Positions 26,096-38,369 of a DNA stretch of 64,000 bases are shown here, one piece after another. This stretch comes from Auanema rhodensis (taxonomy: Eukaryota; Nematoda; Chromadorea; Rhabditida; Rhabditidae), in contig OZ059898.1 in assembly GCA_964057225.1 (NCBI GenBank), positions 12,673,767-12,737,766 of the forward strand, written 5' to 3'. The notes under the pieces are model-generated. The model was not told the DNA's origin and ran no database searches. It worked only from the letters and a program-made list of their open reading frames with translations. How positions within the stretch are numbered: position 1 is the first letter of the stretch; each line of letters starts with the position of its first letter. A program made the position numbers and the translations under genes.

Positions 26096-26810
26096 GAGAG
26101 AGAGGGAAAGAGAGAAAGAGAGAAAGAATAGCATTGTTAGTTAACAAAAAATAATGTATAATAAAGGAATGTGATCTACTTATCTACTTAGCTTCCGAGT
26201 CAACGGCTTCTTCTTCAAATTTCAATTCTGTTTCTTTCTTTTTTCTTTTATTAGAAGTTTTTTCTTTCTTTCCTTTTAATTTTTATGTTTTTTAATCTTC
26301 TTCTAAGCTTTTTTTTACCAAAAAAAAGAAAGAAAAATTGAGTTTGAAAAAGAAGAGAAAGATGAAAGAATAAAATTTATTTTTTGTTTTATAAAGCGAT
26401 GCTGGCAGCTTAATCAAAACTTTTCGTCTGCCTGAAAGCTATACTATCTTTCCTCTTAATGCTACCACCAACACCAAGTGTAGTATTCAGATTTCATTGA
26501 GCTTCTCCATCAAAAAATCTAGATGTAGCTTTGAAAGTTCCGGTATATCTACATATATACAGATAAAATGAATAGATTAAACATAATAATAGTTTTTATT
26601 ATCATTAATCATTCATATAGAAACAGCTCAATGCTTCTTTACTTTTCACAAGAACTACATCATAAGAGCATGCTATCTCACGCGAATTTCCGTTGAACTA
26701 GTTGAAGGAGTAAATTCTCAAACATGTAATGGATCATTGAATTGAGAAAATGTACCAAATCAACTGTATGATCATCAAATGAATATATTTATATTCAATT
26801 ATAATATTTT

Positions 26811-26870
26811 ATATATATATATATATATATATAGGTTATAGATTATATAATATATATATAATATATATAT
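26811..26870. repeat. AT-alternating tract
   Basis: (AT)n at 26811-26833, followed by shorter TA alternations up to 26870. Confidence 0.9.
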
Positions 26871-27331
26871 AGACAATTAAGTTTTATGGAATATTTCATT
26901 AAAAATTGATAATAATCATAATAATAATGACCAACACTAAGCTAAGACCAACACAGTTCAAGTCCCCTCCCATATTTCTCTCTTTTCACCCACCCAACAT
27001 CTAAACTCCTCCCTCTCTTTTAATTCAAAGTTTTTTTTTGCCAATTTTGTCATTTCATTGACGAAGTCAACAGCCTCTCAGTAATTATAATTATATTTTA
27101 AACTTTTTTTTTTCATTCAAATTCAACACTTAATTCATTTATCTGATATGAAGTATCAAATTTAAATTCAGCAAACTTTCAATAGTACATGGTCTTCCCT
27201 TCTTGGAGGATCACTTTCTCTTTCAGTTTCACTCTCTCTCTCTCCCTGACTCTCTCTCTCTTCTTTCTTTATTTCATTTCTTTTTCTTCTTAAATAGTTT
27301 CAAACTTTAAACTTGAAAATCATAAAAGATC

Positions 27332-27439
27332 ATGTGGATTTTGGGCCGCGACCAACATATTGTCCTTCTCCTGCTTTTGCTCTTGCTACTGCTTCCGCTG
27401 GCTAGGCTTGAACCATCTATTACATTTCAATTTTTTTGA
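27332..27439 (+). CDS. Putative 35-aa signal-peptide ORF ending in RLEPSITFQFF
   Basis: A short single-exon ORF starts at ATG 27332. It encodes a few polar residues, then a ten-leucine hydrophobic core typical of a signal peptide (IV followed by Leu10, then PLA), and ends RLEPSITFQFF. Cleavage after PLA would release that 11-residue peptide directly. The downstream gene (27803-28144) contains WSRLEPSIRFF between dibasic sites, so both share RLEPSI and an FF end. All six shared residues use different synonymous codons in the two places, which argues against a recent local duplication of DNA and for a protein-level relationship, if it is not chance. The ORF lies 364 bp upstream of the other gene on the same strand. 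It is too short for certainty. Confidence 0.35.
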   Translation: MWILGRDQHIVLLLLLLLLLLPLARLEPSITFQFF

Positions 27440-27802
27440 ACACTAATGCATTCTGATTTACCAACTGTTAAAACAGGAAATTCACAAATTTTATTTATAA
27501 TATTCAAGACATATGAGATGTCTGATTTTTTGGTCAACATTCAAAAAAATTCATTAGAGTATAGACCAATACAGCTAGGCTCAGGCACAGAAATGTTTTT
27601 TTGGGAGAATCTAATACCCTTTCTTCTGGAACTTTCATTACATTTCAAAGAAGATTATCAGCTTTCATAGAGTTTATATGTCTCATTCATTTATTCTAAA
27701 ATCTTCAAACAATTCTATTTTTATCTTGAATGAATCTATTTTTAAATTTTATCTTCCTTTAAAAAAATTTTATTCAATTTTAGGTAAATCTTTGCGTCAA
27801 TT

Positions 27803-28144
27803 ATGAAGACTATTTTTGGATGTGTTTTCTCTCTTCTTTTCATTATGGGTTAGTTTTTTCTTCAATAAACAGCTTAATTTCCTTTTTTCTTCTTTTACAG
27901 CTTTGGTGCCAGTTTCTGAGCAACAAAGTTATCTAAATTCGTATCTCACGGCTGCGGATCAACCTGAATACAAGGGAGCCAGTCGTGTTGCTGCTTTTAT
28001 GCCATACCAGAAGAAATGGTCTCGTTTGGAGCCCTCAATCCGGTATGTATAACCATCTGTTATGACTATATAACCAGAACTAATTTGATTTTCAGCTTTT
28101 TCAAACGCTCTGGAGCATCTGATAACATGCAGTTGATAGTTTGA
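27803..28144 (+). CDS. Small secreted peptide precursor (78 aa), neuropeptide-like
   Basis: Three exons: 27803-27848, 27901-28042, 28096-28144, with GTTAGT and GTATGT donors and TTTTACAG and TTTTCAG acceptors. Residues 1-21 form a signal peptide (KTIFGCVFSLLFIMALVPVS). The rest is polar. Dibasic sites KK (53-54) and KR (66-67) bracket the 11-residue peptide WSRLEPSIRFF, and a C-terminal SGASDNMQLIV follows KR. No Gly precedes KR, so amidation is not expected. The size and arrangement fit a single-peptide neuropeptide or small secreted precursor. I do not recognise the family. TTTTAG lies about 20 bp before the ATG and may be a trans-splice acceptor. AATAAA at 28556-28561 is a possible poly(A) signal. 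Confidence 0.75.
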
Positions 28145-30382
28145 TATGTGACGTACACACAGTGAAATACCGTATTCCTCAGTTGCCACTTTACTTCACG
28201 GTCCTGAAGTAATCCTGTCACTCTTTCTCATTGCATGTTTTGTATTTCTTTTGTATTTTTTTAGAATTATCATGTAACATTCATTCTCTTCTTCTCTCTC
28301 CATTGTGTTCCATGTCGTCGTCGTTGTCCACAAGCTTCGTATTTCTTAATCTCCTTTCTCTCGTACTATCTTACTCTCTCGCTCTCTCTTTTTCTTAATT
28401 TTTGTTCTTCTTTTATCTTTCTCTAATTATTTCGTCCAGCTGTAACTCTTAAATGAACTCTCAGTTCTTGAAATACTAAGAGAGTTACAACTTACTTAGT
28501 ACAGAATACAAAAGTCCCATATCACTCACTCGTAAAGTTGTGTAAAAGTTGAAAGAATAAAGATTGTATTCGTATCTTAACTAATATAAAAATATAAAAA
28601 TAATAAAAAAACATTCAATACATGAAAATCCATTGAAAAAGCCTAAAGCTGAATTCATTTTGAACATGTGAACAGCAAATAAAGTTAAAACATTGAAGCA
28701 TGTCGTTGGTGTTGTCAATAAGGATAGTTAACCAACCATATACGTAAGCATGTTTATATAAATATAAATTATTATAATTATATATTTTTCTTCATTATAG
28801 TTAGTTTGAAATTAAAAAAACAATAATAATAATTCGTTTAAGAAAATTGAAATGCGTCATGACATTTAGATATCTACATAGTATATACACATACATCTGT
28901 GTAAGTATGATCAATGAACATAACCAGAATATAAGAAGGTTGGATGTTTAATATATGAATTTTTGAAGAAATAAATAAGCGGAAAACAGCTCATCAATTT
29001 TCTTTTTGACTATATCATATCTATCTATCCATATATCAATATGTATACATATATATATCTCTGTATCTTTCATCATCAACAACGTTTTTAAATTTCAGAA
29101 TCATTTAACGAAAGAAATTGATGATGTCGTCTCGTTTGTCTATGTTGTCAGTCTGTGGCATGTATTTGGTCAAGTTTAATAGAATAAATGGATAAACTTT
29201 ATTCAATTTTTATGTTTGAAATCATCATAACTTCTAATACAAATAAAAATATTTTTTCTTCATCATTTTTTGTCTTTTTATCTGAACAGATAGAGGAGTT
29301 AGAAGAGGGGAACGGAGGGTTGCGAGAGAAGAGTTAAAAGAGAACAACAGTAGATTGAAAGAGATGCAAATATGATGTCATGTACAAAACTTATTTTCAA
29401 TCAACTCATTTTGCATAATTTATTGAGAAAAATTATTTTTTCCATCATATATTCACTTTTTGACATATCCTTTTCATTATTTGTATTTATCATAAATATA
29501 TAAACAGTTAAATATAGTTAATTATGAGATACACACATTCAGATATGAACTTATACAAACTTCATTATAGCATTTAACTTCTGCAAGCTGTAGATGAAGC
29601 ACAAGCTTCATCCACAATCCACGTGGGCTTCAGTGTGGCTAAAGCTAAACTTAAGCAAACATAGGATGCAAAAGACTTAAATGAATCAAGATATAGCACA
29701 TTAGATTGGTTTAAGATTAAAAAAAAGATTCATTTATACTATCGTTTCTATTTTAATTTCTAAAATTATTTTTATTTCCATGAAGAAGGCGACTACGACG
29801 CCACCGACTACAACAATGCTGCTGCTGATGATGACGAAGAGAAAGATGAGGACGAATGAAGAATTCTGAAATATGTACAGCTCATAGTTTGCGGGGGGAC
29901 GATGATTGGTTTTCATTTGACCTTTGCTATTCAAGCTTCAGCAACCTTAAAGCATATTCAAATAACGTGGTATTCAGAGTTAATCGAAGTGCATCGTTTT
30001 TTCGAAATTTCCATGCTGCCCATTCATATGGGGCATTTTCTGGATCCGACTGATTTACATTCACATTTCACGGGCTTGAGCATATCAAATACAGAGAACA
30101 AATTGTTCGTTCATGATTTGTATTCCATAAATTCTTCCTGAAACTCGTTAAAAGTCCAAGAAAAAATAATTAAAATATACTATTACTATGATAATTAACC
30201 ACATATTTCAAATAATAATAATTAAAATCAGCTAAATTATGAAGAACTGATGGGAATTTAAAGAATATAAATATTTTTCTGCACATAATTATTTTCATAA
30301 TAGAATTGATTTCATTTTGCTGCTTCATATGCTTTTCCCTTCAAACACTTATACTTACATAATTTGCTCTCAGACTTTTCAT

Positions 30383-30432
<50 letters not shown>

Positions 30433-31451
30433 GCAATTGTTTCAACGATATTCAAGGCTTAATACTTTATTGCAACTTGTAACCTGTTTGATTTAAAAAC
30501 ATACAGATATACACAGAAAATTTAAGAGATTTTATTCATATGAGATCATTAATACAAGGTCTAACATACATTATAAGTATTTCTTCGTTTGATATGAACG
30601 TCTTAGTAAAAGAAAAATATATGTACAATTATATAAATAGAATCTGAGAATCTTCTGACAGAATGACGTCAATAAAACTTTTTCTTCTATTTCTTTTGAC
30701 GTTTTTTTACACGTATTTTATGCTGACTAAATCTCAAAATATAAAGATTATATGAGAAGACGTTGAGATGAGGATGGTAGTGGTAGCATTGATGGAAGTG
30801 GTAATACTAGTAGAAGTAGATGTAGCTAACTAAACTTTCACATTTCAGTTAATCTACTAAAGCATTGGAGAACGAGGAGTAGAAGAGATTCATCGTCATC
30901 ATAATAATTATCATGATCATCATCGATTTCTAAGAAAAAACTTAAATTCATGTATTTGATAATGAAATATCGATGATGATTCTGATGATGTTAATGATGA
31001 TGAGATAGATCAACAAACTGAATCTAACGCTCTTTCTCATTCTTTTTCTCTCAACAGAGTATACTAATTCTTAAAAAAATGTTAGAACAAGTAATATATG
31101 AAATAAAAAAAAATAACAAGAAAAACTGAGGTTCTTGAGGCAAAAAAAATTGAGAAAATGCGGGGGTGGGCAGTGGTTAGATATAGTTTGGTTAGTTATA
31201 AGGGAAACCTTTCAGTGAATGAAAAGAGTAAAAGAAAAGAGGGAAGGGGATAAGGTTAAAGGTCAGAGTAAATAAATTGGTTAAAACAAAGTGAAAGAAA
31301 GATCGTTAGCGTGATTAATACAGAGAAATTTGATTGGCTCACTGCCAAAACATTAGTGTTGACAACAGGAAAGAAACATATCCTGTTGAAAAATGGTTAG
31401 CATAGTTAGTAAAATTGGTTTTTTTTTTTCAAAAAAAATAGTCAAATATGG
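28145..31451. other. Intergenic, no gene seen
   Basis: AT-rich DNA with the probable 3' UTR of the peptide gene (to about 28.58 kb), a GA tract (30385-30429), GAT-type runs near 29.8, 30.9 and 31.0 kb, and poly-purine patches near 31.2 kb. The two overlapping ORFs at 29856-30141 have no recognisable motif and no splice context. Confidence 0.6.
30385..30429. repeat. GA dinucleotide tract
   Basis: Perfect (AG)22 tract. Confidence 0.97.
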
Positions 31452-32612
31452 TTAGTAGAAATTTACACCTGAGCTACGATTAGCTCTTACATCTTCCATG
31501 CTTTCCCATAGGGCAGATTCAGCTAACTGACTAGCTAGCTCTTCAGCATGAGCAATGATTGATACCTGAAAAGGTTGCCAAACTTGATAATAACGTTATC
31601 AAATTGCAAGTTTGAGTTGCAAGTTTAGAAACACACCTGTCGTTTGCCCATTTTATTTCCATTGGAATCCTTCTTTTTCAACGTTCCTGTACTAGGTTTA
31701 GGTGTTGTATATGCTTCTCCAATTCGAGATATAGCCTAGAAGTTTAAGATGTAATAAAGCTTTTTAAAATTAAAAATCAAATTAATTCATAAAAATAATT
31801 TTGTAAATATAATATTTTGATAATATCGAGAAAATTTATAACAAAGAACAGCTTTCAAACTACTTGCGTGGGGTGGGGGGGGGGGGGTAGATGTTGATAG
31901 ACATAGATAGATAGACGAATTTAGACAGTGATATGAGATAAATGTGAAAATATCCGACAGATTATTAGGAATCAGAATGATGTATGTAACAACAAAGATC
32001 AGAAATATCTTCTTCGATCCTATATATCATTGAGATGATGCATATAGAAAGCTTTTTGTGATCAAAAAGTTGAAGATGAGAATCAAGTACACTAGAGAGA
32101 GAAAGCAATAAAGATAGAAGGATTTTCTATTACATATAGATATATATTCAAATGTATATGAAAGATATAGTTAAAGCTTTGTCTAAGAAGATAAACCAAA
32201 GCATTGATATCGTTTCTTACAAAAAATATTTTGAGATCTAAGCTCAAATAAGAAATGATTTGAGTATGATTATGATATTAAGAAATCAAGCCGTACAGCT
32301 GTACAGTTTGCTTCAAATCATAATTTATTCAAACTGAAGTGGACGAAGAAAAAAGTGAGGGAAAACCAAAATTTCATGCAAAAACACGTACAAATAACCT
32401 TTTTAGGGTCATGGATAAAGTAGTTAAGTCAAAAAAAGAGATTATGATATACTCATACTATCCCATTTCTCATCGTTTTCTTATATTATTTGCAAATATT
32501 CATAATCTTTTTGCTTTTTGTGACTTGTTGTGTTGACTAACTCATAATATAAGAATTAAAAGAAACAGAAATAGCCTATATATCTAGCTAACTATATACA
32601 TATATATAGAAT

Positions 32613-32652
<40 letters not shown>

Positions 32653-35645
32653 TTTAATATTTTGGAAATGCTTACTGATTGTACACTGGTTGGTTTTCCT
32701 AATGGAATAACTTCTGTCATGCCAATTCCTTCAGCTTTTGCCTTTATATGAACCCAAAGCATCGCCAAAAAGGCAAGTACTTCAATTCCAGTTATAAAAT
32801 AGAATAGAAAACCAGCTGACCAAGGAATAGTAACGCTGTAATAATAATTATGTGATGATTAGAAGTTAAGAAAAATATATTACATATAGTTAAAAGATGA
32901 CTCTAACTATATGAGTAATGATTATGAATATTTCAACTGCACCTGTAGATGTTTGCGAAAATAATGGTTGAAATGATGAACGCTAAGTCAGTTCCGATAC
33001 CAAATAATGAAAAGATTCGTCCAATTTCAGCTTGTGGTATAAGCTGAAATTCATAATTATTACCAAAATACAAACAAAATGAATAAAATTCAATAATAAA
33101 AGTATAAAAAAGATTTTAGAAAGTTACCTGAGCAACAAAAGATACAACAGCTGGTTGAACGAGTCCACTAAACATTCCAACCACGTTAGCTATATACATC
33201 ATTAATGTATTAACTGAGCAAGCTATAAATAGTGTTCGAAGACATGATGAGAATAGACCTGAAATATCATCGTTTTGTATTAAAAAAATAGAATATTTAT
33301 TCATTTAATTCTATTTCTGAATACTACTTTTCTTTTTCTCCTTCTTTTTATGAACAAATCTTTTTTGCTGCATATTAGAATGGCATTTCCCAGATGTTTC
33401 ACGTACGTCATTACACGTAAATGCCACGTAAACGTCAGCTAGAGCATGCTCGTACATCATTCATGTTCATACATAAGACAGTGAACGGTTGCTTTTTTTT
33501 GTTCTCTTTGTTTAATTCCGAAAAAAAATGGCAATGTGAATGACCTACCGATTAGAATAATTGTTGTTTCACGTAAGTGTAACATTTTTTTGAAAATGAA
33601 CAGACCACCCAATGTTCCGATTAAAGCTGAAATACAGATAAAATTATGAAAATTTGAAACTAATTTGATATTACATATGATGTAACCGGAGCCATTCCAT
33701 AGTCCAAGCTCTTCAGCGTCCCAATCCAATGCACTGTCTTCTGTTCTCCGGAATACAAAACTTGTGATAATACCACCTGTAAAGAAAATAAAGAACTTCG
33801 TTAAGATATAATTCAAAATAATTTAAAAAAAATTAAATTTCAAAGAAACATACTTGTTCTCGTTTCAGCAGCAGTTGTCAAACTGATAATTAACACAAAT
33901 ACAGTAATAAACATGAATGCTCTTCGATGTCCATCACGTTTTTTTCTAAAATAGAACACATTAAATAGAAATTTGAATAAATAATTAATATATATATATA
34001 ACATTTATAAAAAGACCTTTTAGAAAATAATATAGTATATAATAATTATTATTATTATAATTTATGCGTAAGTTACTAAAAAATTCTGATCGAAAGAAAA
34101 CTTTGAAACAGATTGACAAATGAAATTTTGAAAAAGTATAATTCTACGGACTTACACATAGATGCTGAACCCAGAAAACATAAGCTGAGCCATGTCAGTG
34201 AAGAACTTTCTCATCTGTTCACCAACACTTTCAACTTTTTTTGGTTTACCATCAATGGGACGAATAGCTCGACCTGCAAATTGCATTTGTAAAACATGAA
34301 ATTGAAATAGCTGAGCTACTTGTCTTGCGGTCAATTTCATAAAGACCGGGTTTTTGTGGAATTCTCCATAACGTATAAACGAATGCTAGTAAGAAGAGAA
34401 ATAGCTCAATATCAATTGCTACTGGAATTGAAATCTGAAATACATGGATGCATGAATATGATCGAGAAAAGCATCACGTACTCCTGATGCAGCTCCGGCC
34501 GCTATGAATGCTCCTAGAGCACTGGCAAGAATCTGAAATGCGCTGAAGATTCCACTGCGAATTGTCAATTCATTCCAATCATCAGTTGTATCAGCTAGAT
34601 AGGCATTACATGAGACAGGAATCTGAAACTTGCGTCAATCATCTGGTTCGTAATGCAACTGTTCTACCATGGATATGAATCCAGTCATGCCAGCTACGGC
34701 AGAGAATAGAAGTGTGGTCCAATAAGGTGTTGCAACATCTGACAGTGTTAGTAGAAAACCGAATTCCGATACAACAATTCCACAAATTCCCAAAAGAATA
34801 TTGGTTTTTCGACCATTTTTATCACCATAAGCTCCTATAACACGAGAATTAGCAACAAAATGCTTCCGTTAAGCGTTTCAAAGCAAAATACCTAATATGG
34901 TGTCAGCAATAATTGCAGGAAAAAGATATGCTAAAACATGAAATAACGACCATAAAGCTGTATGTTGTTGAACATAATCTTCTACATATTCAGATCTAGA
35001 AAAATAAGTTTTTTGCCAAAGTTCTAAAGCTGTAAGCTTACTCTATACGAGCACAGCTAACTGCTTCATCTTGACCATAATAGATTTCACATATTCTGGA
35101 AAACAAATATGTTGAGTAAGAAGAGGAAGAACAATTTGAACAGTGAATAAACCAATGAGTATAAACTATTTGATTTGATATCGATTTCAAATATTTTTTT
35201 TTGTAAAAAAATAAAAAATATTTCTAATATTATATAAAATAATATGTTTAAATTTATACATATAGATAAGCTTGAAATGATATAAGCATGACTACTGATG
35301 AATCAAGTTTGAAAAAAAAAGAAAAAAATACAAAATGTTAGTAAGAATAGGGAGAAAAAACCAAATACAAGATCAAAATGAAGATGAAATCGAGTTAAAA
35401 ACAAACAAAATTGAGGAATTGTTTGATACGACAGATAGAAATATGACAAGAAAATACAAAAGAAACGAAGAAGAAAATAGAAAAGAAGAATCAAGTAAAG
35501 CAAATTACCTTTTATATATTCCGGGTGCTTGTATTGTGTTTCCAAAAACGATTCCAAATGAAATCAGAAATATAATGGGCTCAACAGACACATTCCATAT
35601 TCGAAACTTTATTTGGGCCCATAGTTTTGACCACTGAGTGACCAT
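31452..35645 (-). CDS. SLC46/PCFT-family major facilitator transporter (561 aa)
   Basis: Fifteen exons join in frame: 35509-35645, 35042-35095, 34892-34995, 34668-34834, 34482-34622, 34347-34434, 34156-34273, 33854-33945, 33675-33776, 33549-33626, 33128-33258, 32943-33043, 32676-32835, 31637-31735, 31452-31565. The N-terminus carries NVSVEPIIFLISFG at the first membrane segment, which is characteristic of SLC46 (proton-coupled folate transporter/heme carrier protein) members. MFS motif A is GAYGDKNGRK (99-108), between TM2 and TM3. Next is CNAYLADTTDDWNELTIRSG, matching the SLC46 Y-x-x-D-x(n)-R pattern. The central loop ends IPQKPGRAIRPIDG, and the second half contains LIPQAEIGRIFSLFG. The basic cytosolic tail ends SGVNFY. 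The likely role is proton-coupled uptake of a small organic solute at the plasma or lysosomal membrane; the substrate cannot be read from the sequence. One donor is GTCTTT (after 34347). TTGCAG directly precedes the ATG and may be a trans-splice site or the end of an untranslated exon. Confidence 0.9.
31875..31887. repeat. G13 homopolymer
   Basis: A pure run of 13 G, with GGGT just before it, in an intron of the SLC46-like gene. Confidence 0.95.
32616..32648. repeat. AT dinucleotide tract
   Basis: Pure TA alternation close to the 3' end of an SLC46-like intron (relative to + coordinates, just below the exon at 32676). Confidence 0.9.
33398..33492 (+). repeat. Dispersed ACGT-cluster/CGGTTG element, copy 7
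   Basis: TTCACGTACGTCA, ACACGTAA, CCACGTAA and ACGTCAG lie between 33398 and 33438. GAACGGTTGC (core 33486-33491) follows after 48 bp, then a T8 run. It lies in an intron of the SLC46-like gene (33259-33548), on the opposite strand. Confidence 0.5.
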
Positions 35646-36458
35646 CTGCAATACATATGAGAGTAGAAGACGAAGCTAATCAAAATTCATAAGAAAAGTG
35701 ATGATATTGAATGACAAATAGCTGGGTTCCGGTGTAGAAGAATGAGGAAGCATAAGAAATACAGAAGTAAAAAAGTGAAAATAATATTCAATAAAGGGCA
35801 GAAAATCTATAAACAGCATGACAATTGGTTCGAAAAAATCATTAAAAACTATTTGATATATAGATAGAAACAAAGGAAAATATGTATGAATAGGTGAAGT
35901 ACAAGCATACTACAGCTTCAGCAAGAAGATACAAACGAGGGCATGTGTGAAGCGAGCAGGCAAGCTGACGGCTTATCAGTAATTTTGTTCAAAAATGTTT
36001 GAATTCTGAAAAAGACGAGAGAGCAATTACTATCAGAGAATGATTGTCCAAATCTTTCAGATCAGAAAATGAGAACAGGTAGACGACGAGATAGTTGTTG
36101 AAATGAGATGAAATTTAATTGAGAAAATAAACAAATTTCAATGTCAAAGATCATAAATGATGAAAAGATGAAACAATTGTTGAATGTCATACAACATTTT
36201 CTATTAATTGCATTCCGGTTAGCATAAAAGTATATATATATATTATATATAATATAATATAGACAAGAGGATAGCATGAACAATGACGATTTTATTTATT
36301 AAAAATCAATCTGACAGCTAGATAATGATGTTTCTGAATTATCGGAATCAAATTTACAACCATTTGAGTTGAACAAAAAACGACAAGAAATCATTAATCG
36401 ATTAGACTAGAACTATTTTTTTTTGTTCCTGTTAGAGATAAGACTCATTGAATCTCAG

Positions 36459-36461
<3 letters not shown>

Positions 36462-36495
<34 letters not shown>
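36462..36495. repeat. AT dinucleotide tract
   Basis: Pure TA alternation of about 34 bp. Confidence 0.9.
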
Positions 36496-36498
<3 letters not shown>

Positions 36499-36946
36499 TA
36501 ATAAAGATGATACATTAAACATAAATAATTGAATAATATAAGAAAGCAAGCATATCAAATAACTTTGAATTAGAGAAAACAATACTAGGATGTCTGATAA
36601 TAATCAGTAATATGCCATGACTTAGCTTTTAAAAATATAATTTTTAGGCTTATTAACCATACGACAATATAATAATATATCGTTAACTGATAGCAAACTA
36701 TCATAGAACTAACTATGTGTGATGTCATGCTGATTAAAGTATGAAAACTAACATGCGTATAGATTTTTTGGCTTTTTTTTTGTTGGAAAAAGGTTCAAAG
36801 GCGGATATGATAGGCTAGGTCAGAAAGGAACAAGACTGTACAAAAAGGAAATGTTATAGTTTGAACTCTTTCTACCAATTAGCAACTTGGAAGAATAATA
36901 TACAGAAAATTAAACAAAAGAAAAAAAATAATAACATGAGAAAAAC

Positions 36947-37040
36947 AACCGTACATTGAACATCGTGCAAACAAAATGATTTGAAGAGCATATATGTTAA
37001 GCTATGACGACGTGAAAATATTACGTGAAAACGTGATAAT
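36947..37040 (-). repeat. Dispersed ACGT-cluster/CGGTTG element, copy 8
   Basis: CAACCG at 36947-36952, then after about 57 bp GACGTGAAAA, TTACGTGAAA and ACGTGATA (37008-37037). The ACGTGA motifs face the opposite way to most copies relative to CGGTTG. Confidence 0.4.
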
Positions 37041-38307
37041 AGAATCTGAGATAGAAAAACGTGTAAAACGGATACGTTTTTTTCTTCTTTGAAAAAAGAA
37101 CAAGAACCAGTTCAAAGTACGTTGCGTAACATGAAAACCAAAACAAAAGAGTTGCAGAAGGAGTAGCAGTAGCATGATCATCACGCATGAAACACCTAGA
37201 TGAAATAGACGCGACGAACACACACACATACACACATGCACATACACACAAGGTCGTTAACAACGACCGGATGGACGACATGAGAGTGAGAGAAAGACGT
37301 ATGGGTGATTGGGTGAACTTCAATGGTTCCAGAAATGTAACTATCAATATTTTGAACACAAAAAAATAATTATATTATATGTATATAGTTAGTGAAATCA
37401 GATAAATGTCAATAAGATGTGCCATTAAGAACATGAAAAACAAAAAAATAGAAGCATGCTGACGTAGCTCAAGAGCGGTAGATGTATTTGAGGTAAGTCA
37501 TTAAGCTAAGAAGAAGCTGAAGCAGGTGAGGGGGGGAGGAGAATATGAGTTTTCAAAAAAATGTTAGCTAAATGAACTTCAGAGCGAAAACATCTGAACA
37601 TAACTATCTATATCTATATATGTATGTGCTTTTCGCATAAAATACTATACTAAATACAATTTTGAAAAACACAATCTGTAATCCTTAGGTATACAGTGAG
37701 GGGAATAGTAGATCAGAGGTAAAATGAACAGACATGGAAAGATAAAGAGATACAATACGAGAGAAACAAGAACATATAAGGATACGAAAAAGCATCTGTG
37801 TAAAGATTTTCAAAAATCACGAGAAACATAAGTCATTGACAATGATATGTACGATCAGAATCGTGTTAAGAGTTGTAAGACTGATTAGAGCAAATAACGT
37901 TGAGTAAAAATGAAAAAGACAAAGAAATAGAGAGAGAAAAAGAGAGAAAAAGAGACAAAGAGAGTGCACGAGAGAGAGAGAAACAAAAAAAAAGAAAGAA
38001 AAAGATGGTATAGGAAAGCAAGAAAGAGAGAGAAAGAGATTGGCTACATAAGGGAGACAGTAACGTGGTGATGGTCCAATACGAGAACGGTAAAGTTTAA
38101 AGATCTTCTCGATTTTGCAGAAAAATAATTTCTGCAACAGGTATATCAGTGAGGAGACATAGATGGACATGTTATTGGATAATAAAATATATTCCAAAAG
38201 AGTATATGAATATAGTAAAGAATGTTCTTCTTCCCAATCATTCACATCATGAACTAAATAATTGAAAATGAATAAACGAGAAGACTGGCTATCAGCACAT
38301 ATAAGTT

Positions 38308-38308
<1 letters not shown>

Positions 38309-38366
<58 letters not shown>
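38309..38366. repeat. GA dinucleotide tract
   Basis: (GA)n with one GAAA interruption. Confidence 0.95.

Positions 38367-38369
<3 letters not shown>

Larger units (their letters stand above)
20993..27331. other. Intergenic, AT-rich, no gene seen
   Basis: No convincing exon chain was found. Contents: a G9 run (21548-21556), AT-alternating stretches (22225-22260, 26811-26870), short CT runs (22721-22747, 22925-22950), the 9-bp tandem array at 23435-23497, two copies of the dispersed element, a G12 run inside a GA tract (25255-25266) and a long GA repeat (26038-26092). About 24.2-25.2 kb is pyrimidine-rich and less repetitive but gave no phase-consistent exons. Confidence 0.6.

Noticed and set aside
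34152-34340. Uninterrupted extension of an SLC46-like exon upstream of 34273 (MKLTARQVAQLFQFHVLQMQ)
   Set aside because: It reads through the intron. Splicing GTCTTT to TTTGCAG joins IPQKPG to RAIRPIDG in phase, which fits the transporter.
35335-35637. 100-aa + strand ORF over the first SLC46-like exon
   Set aside because: Antisense shadow of the real exon at 35509-35645.
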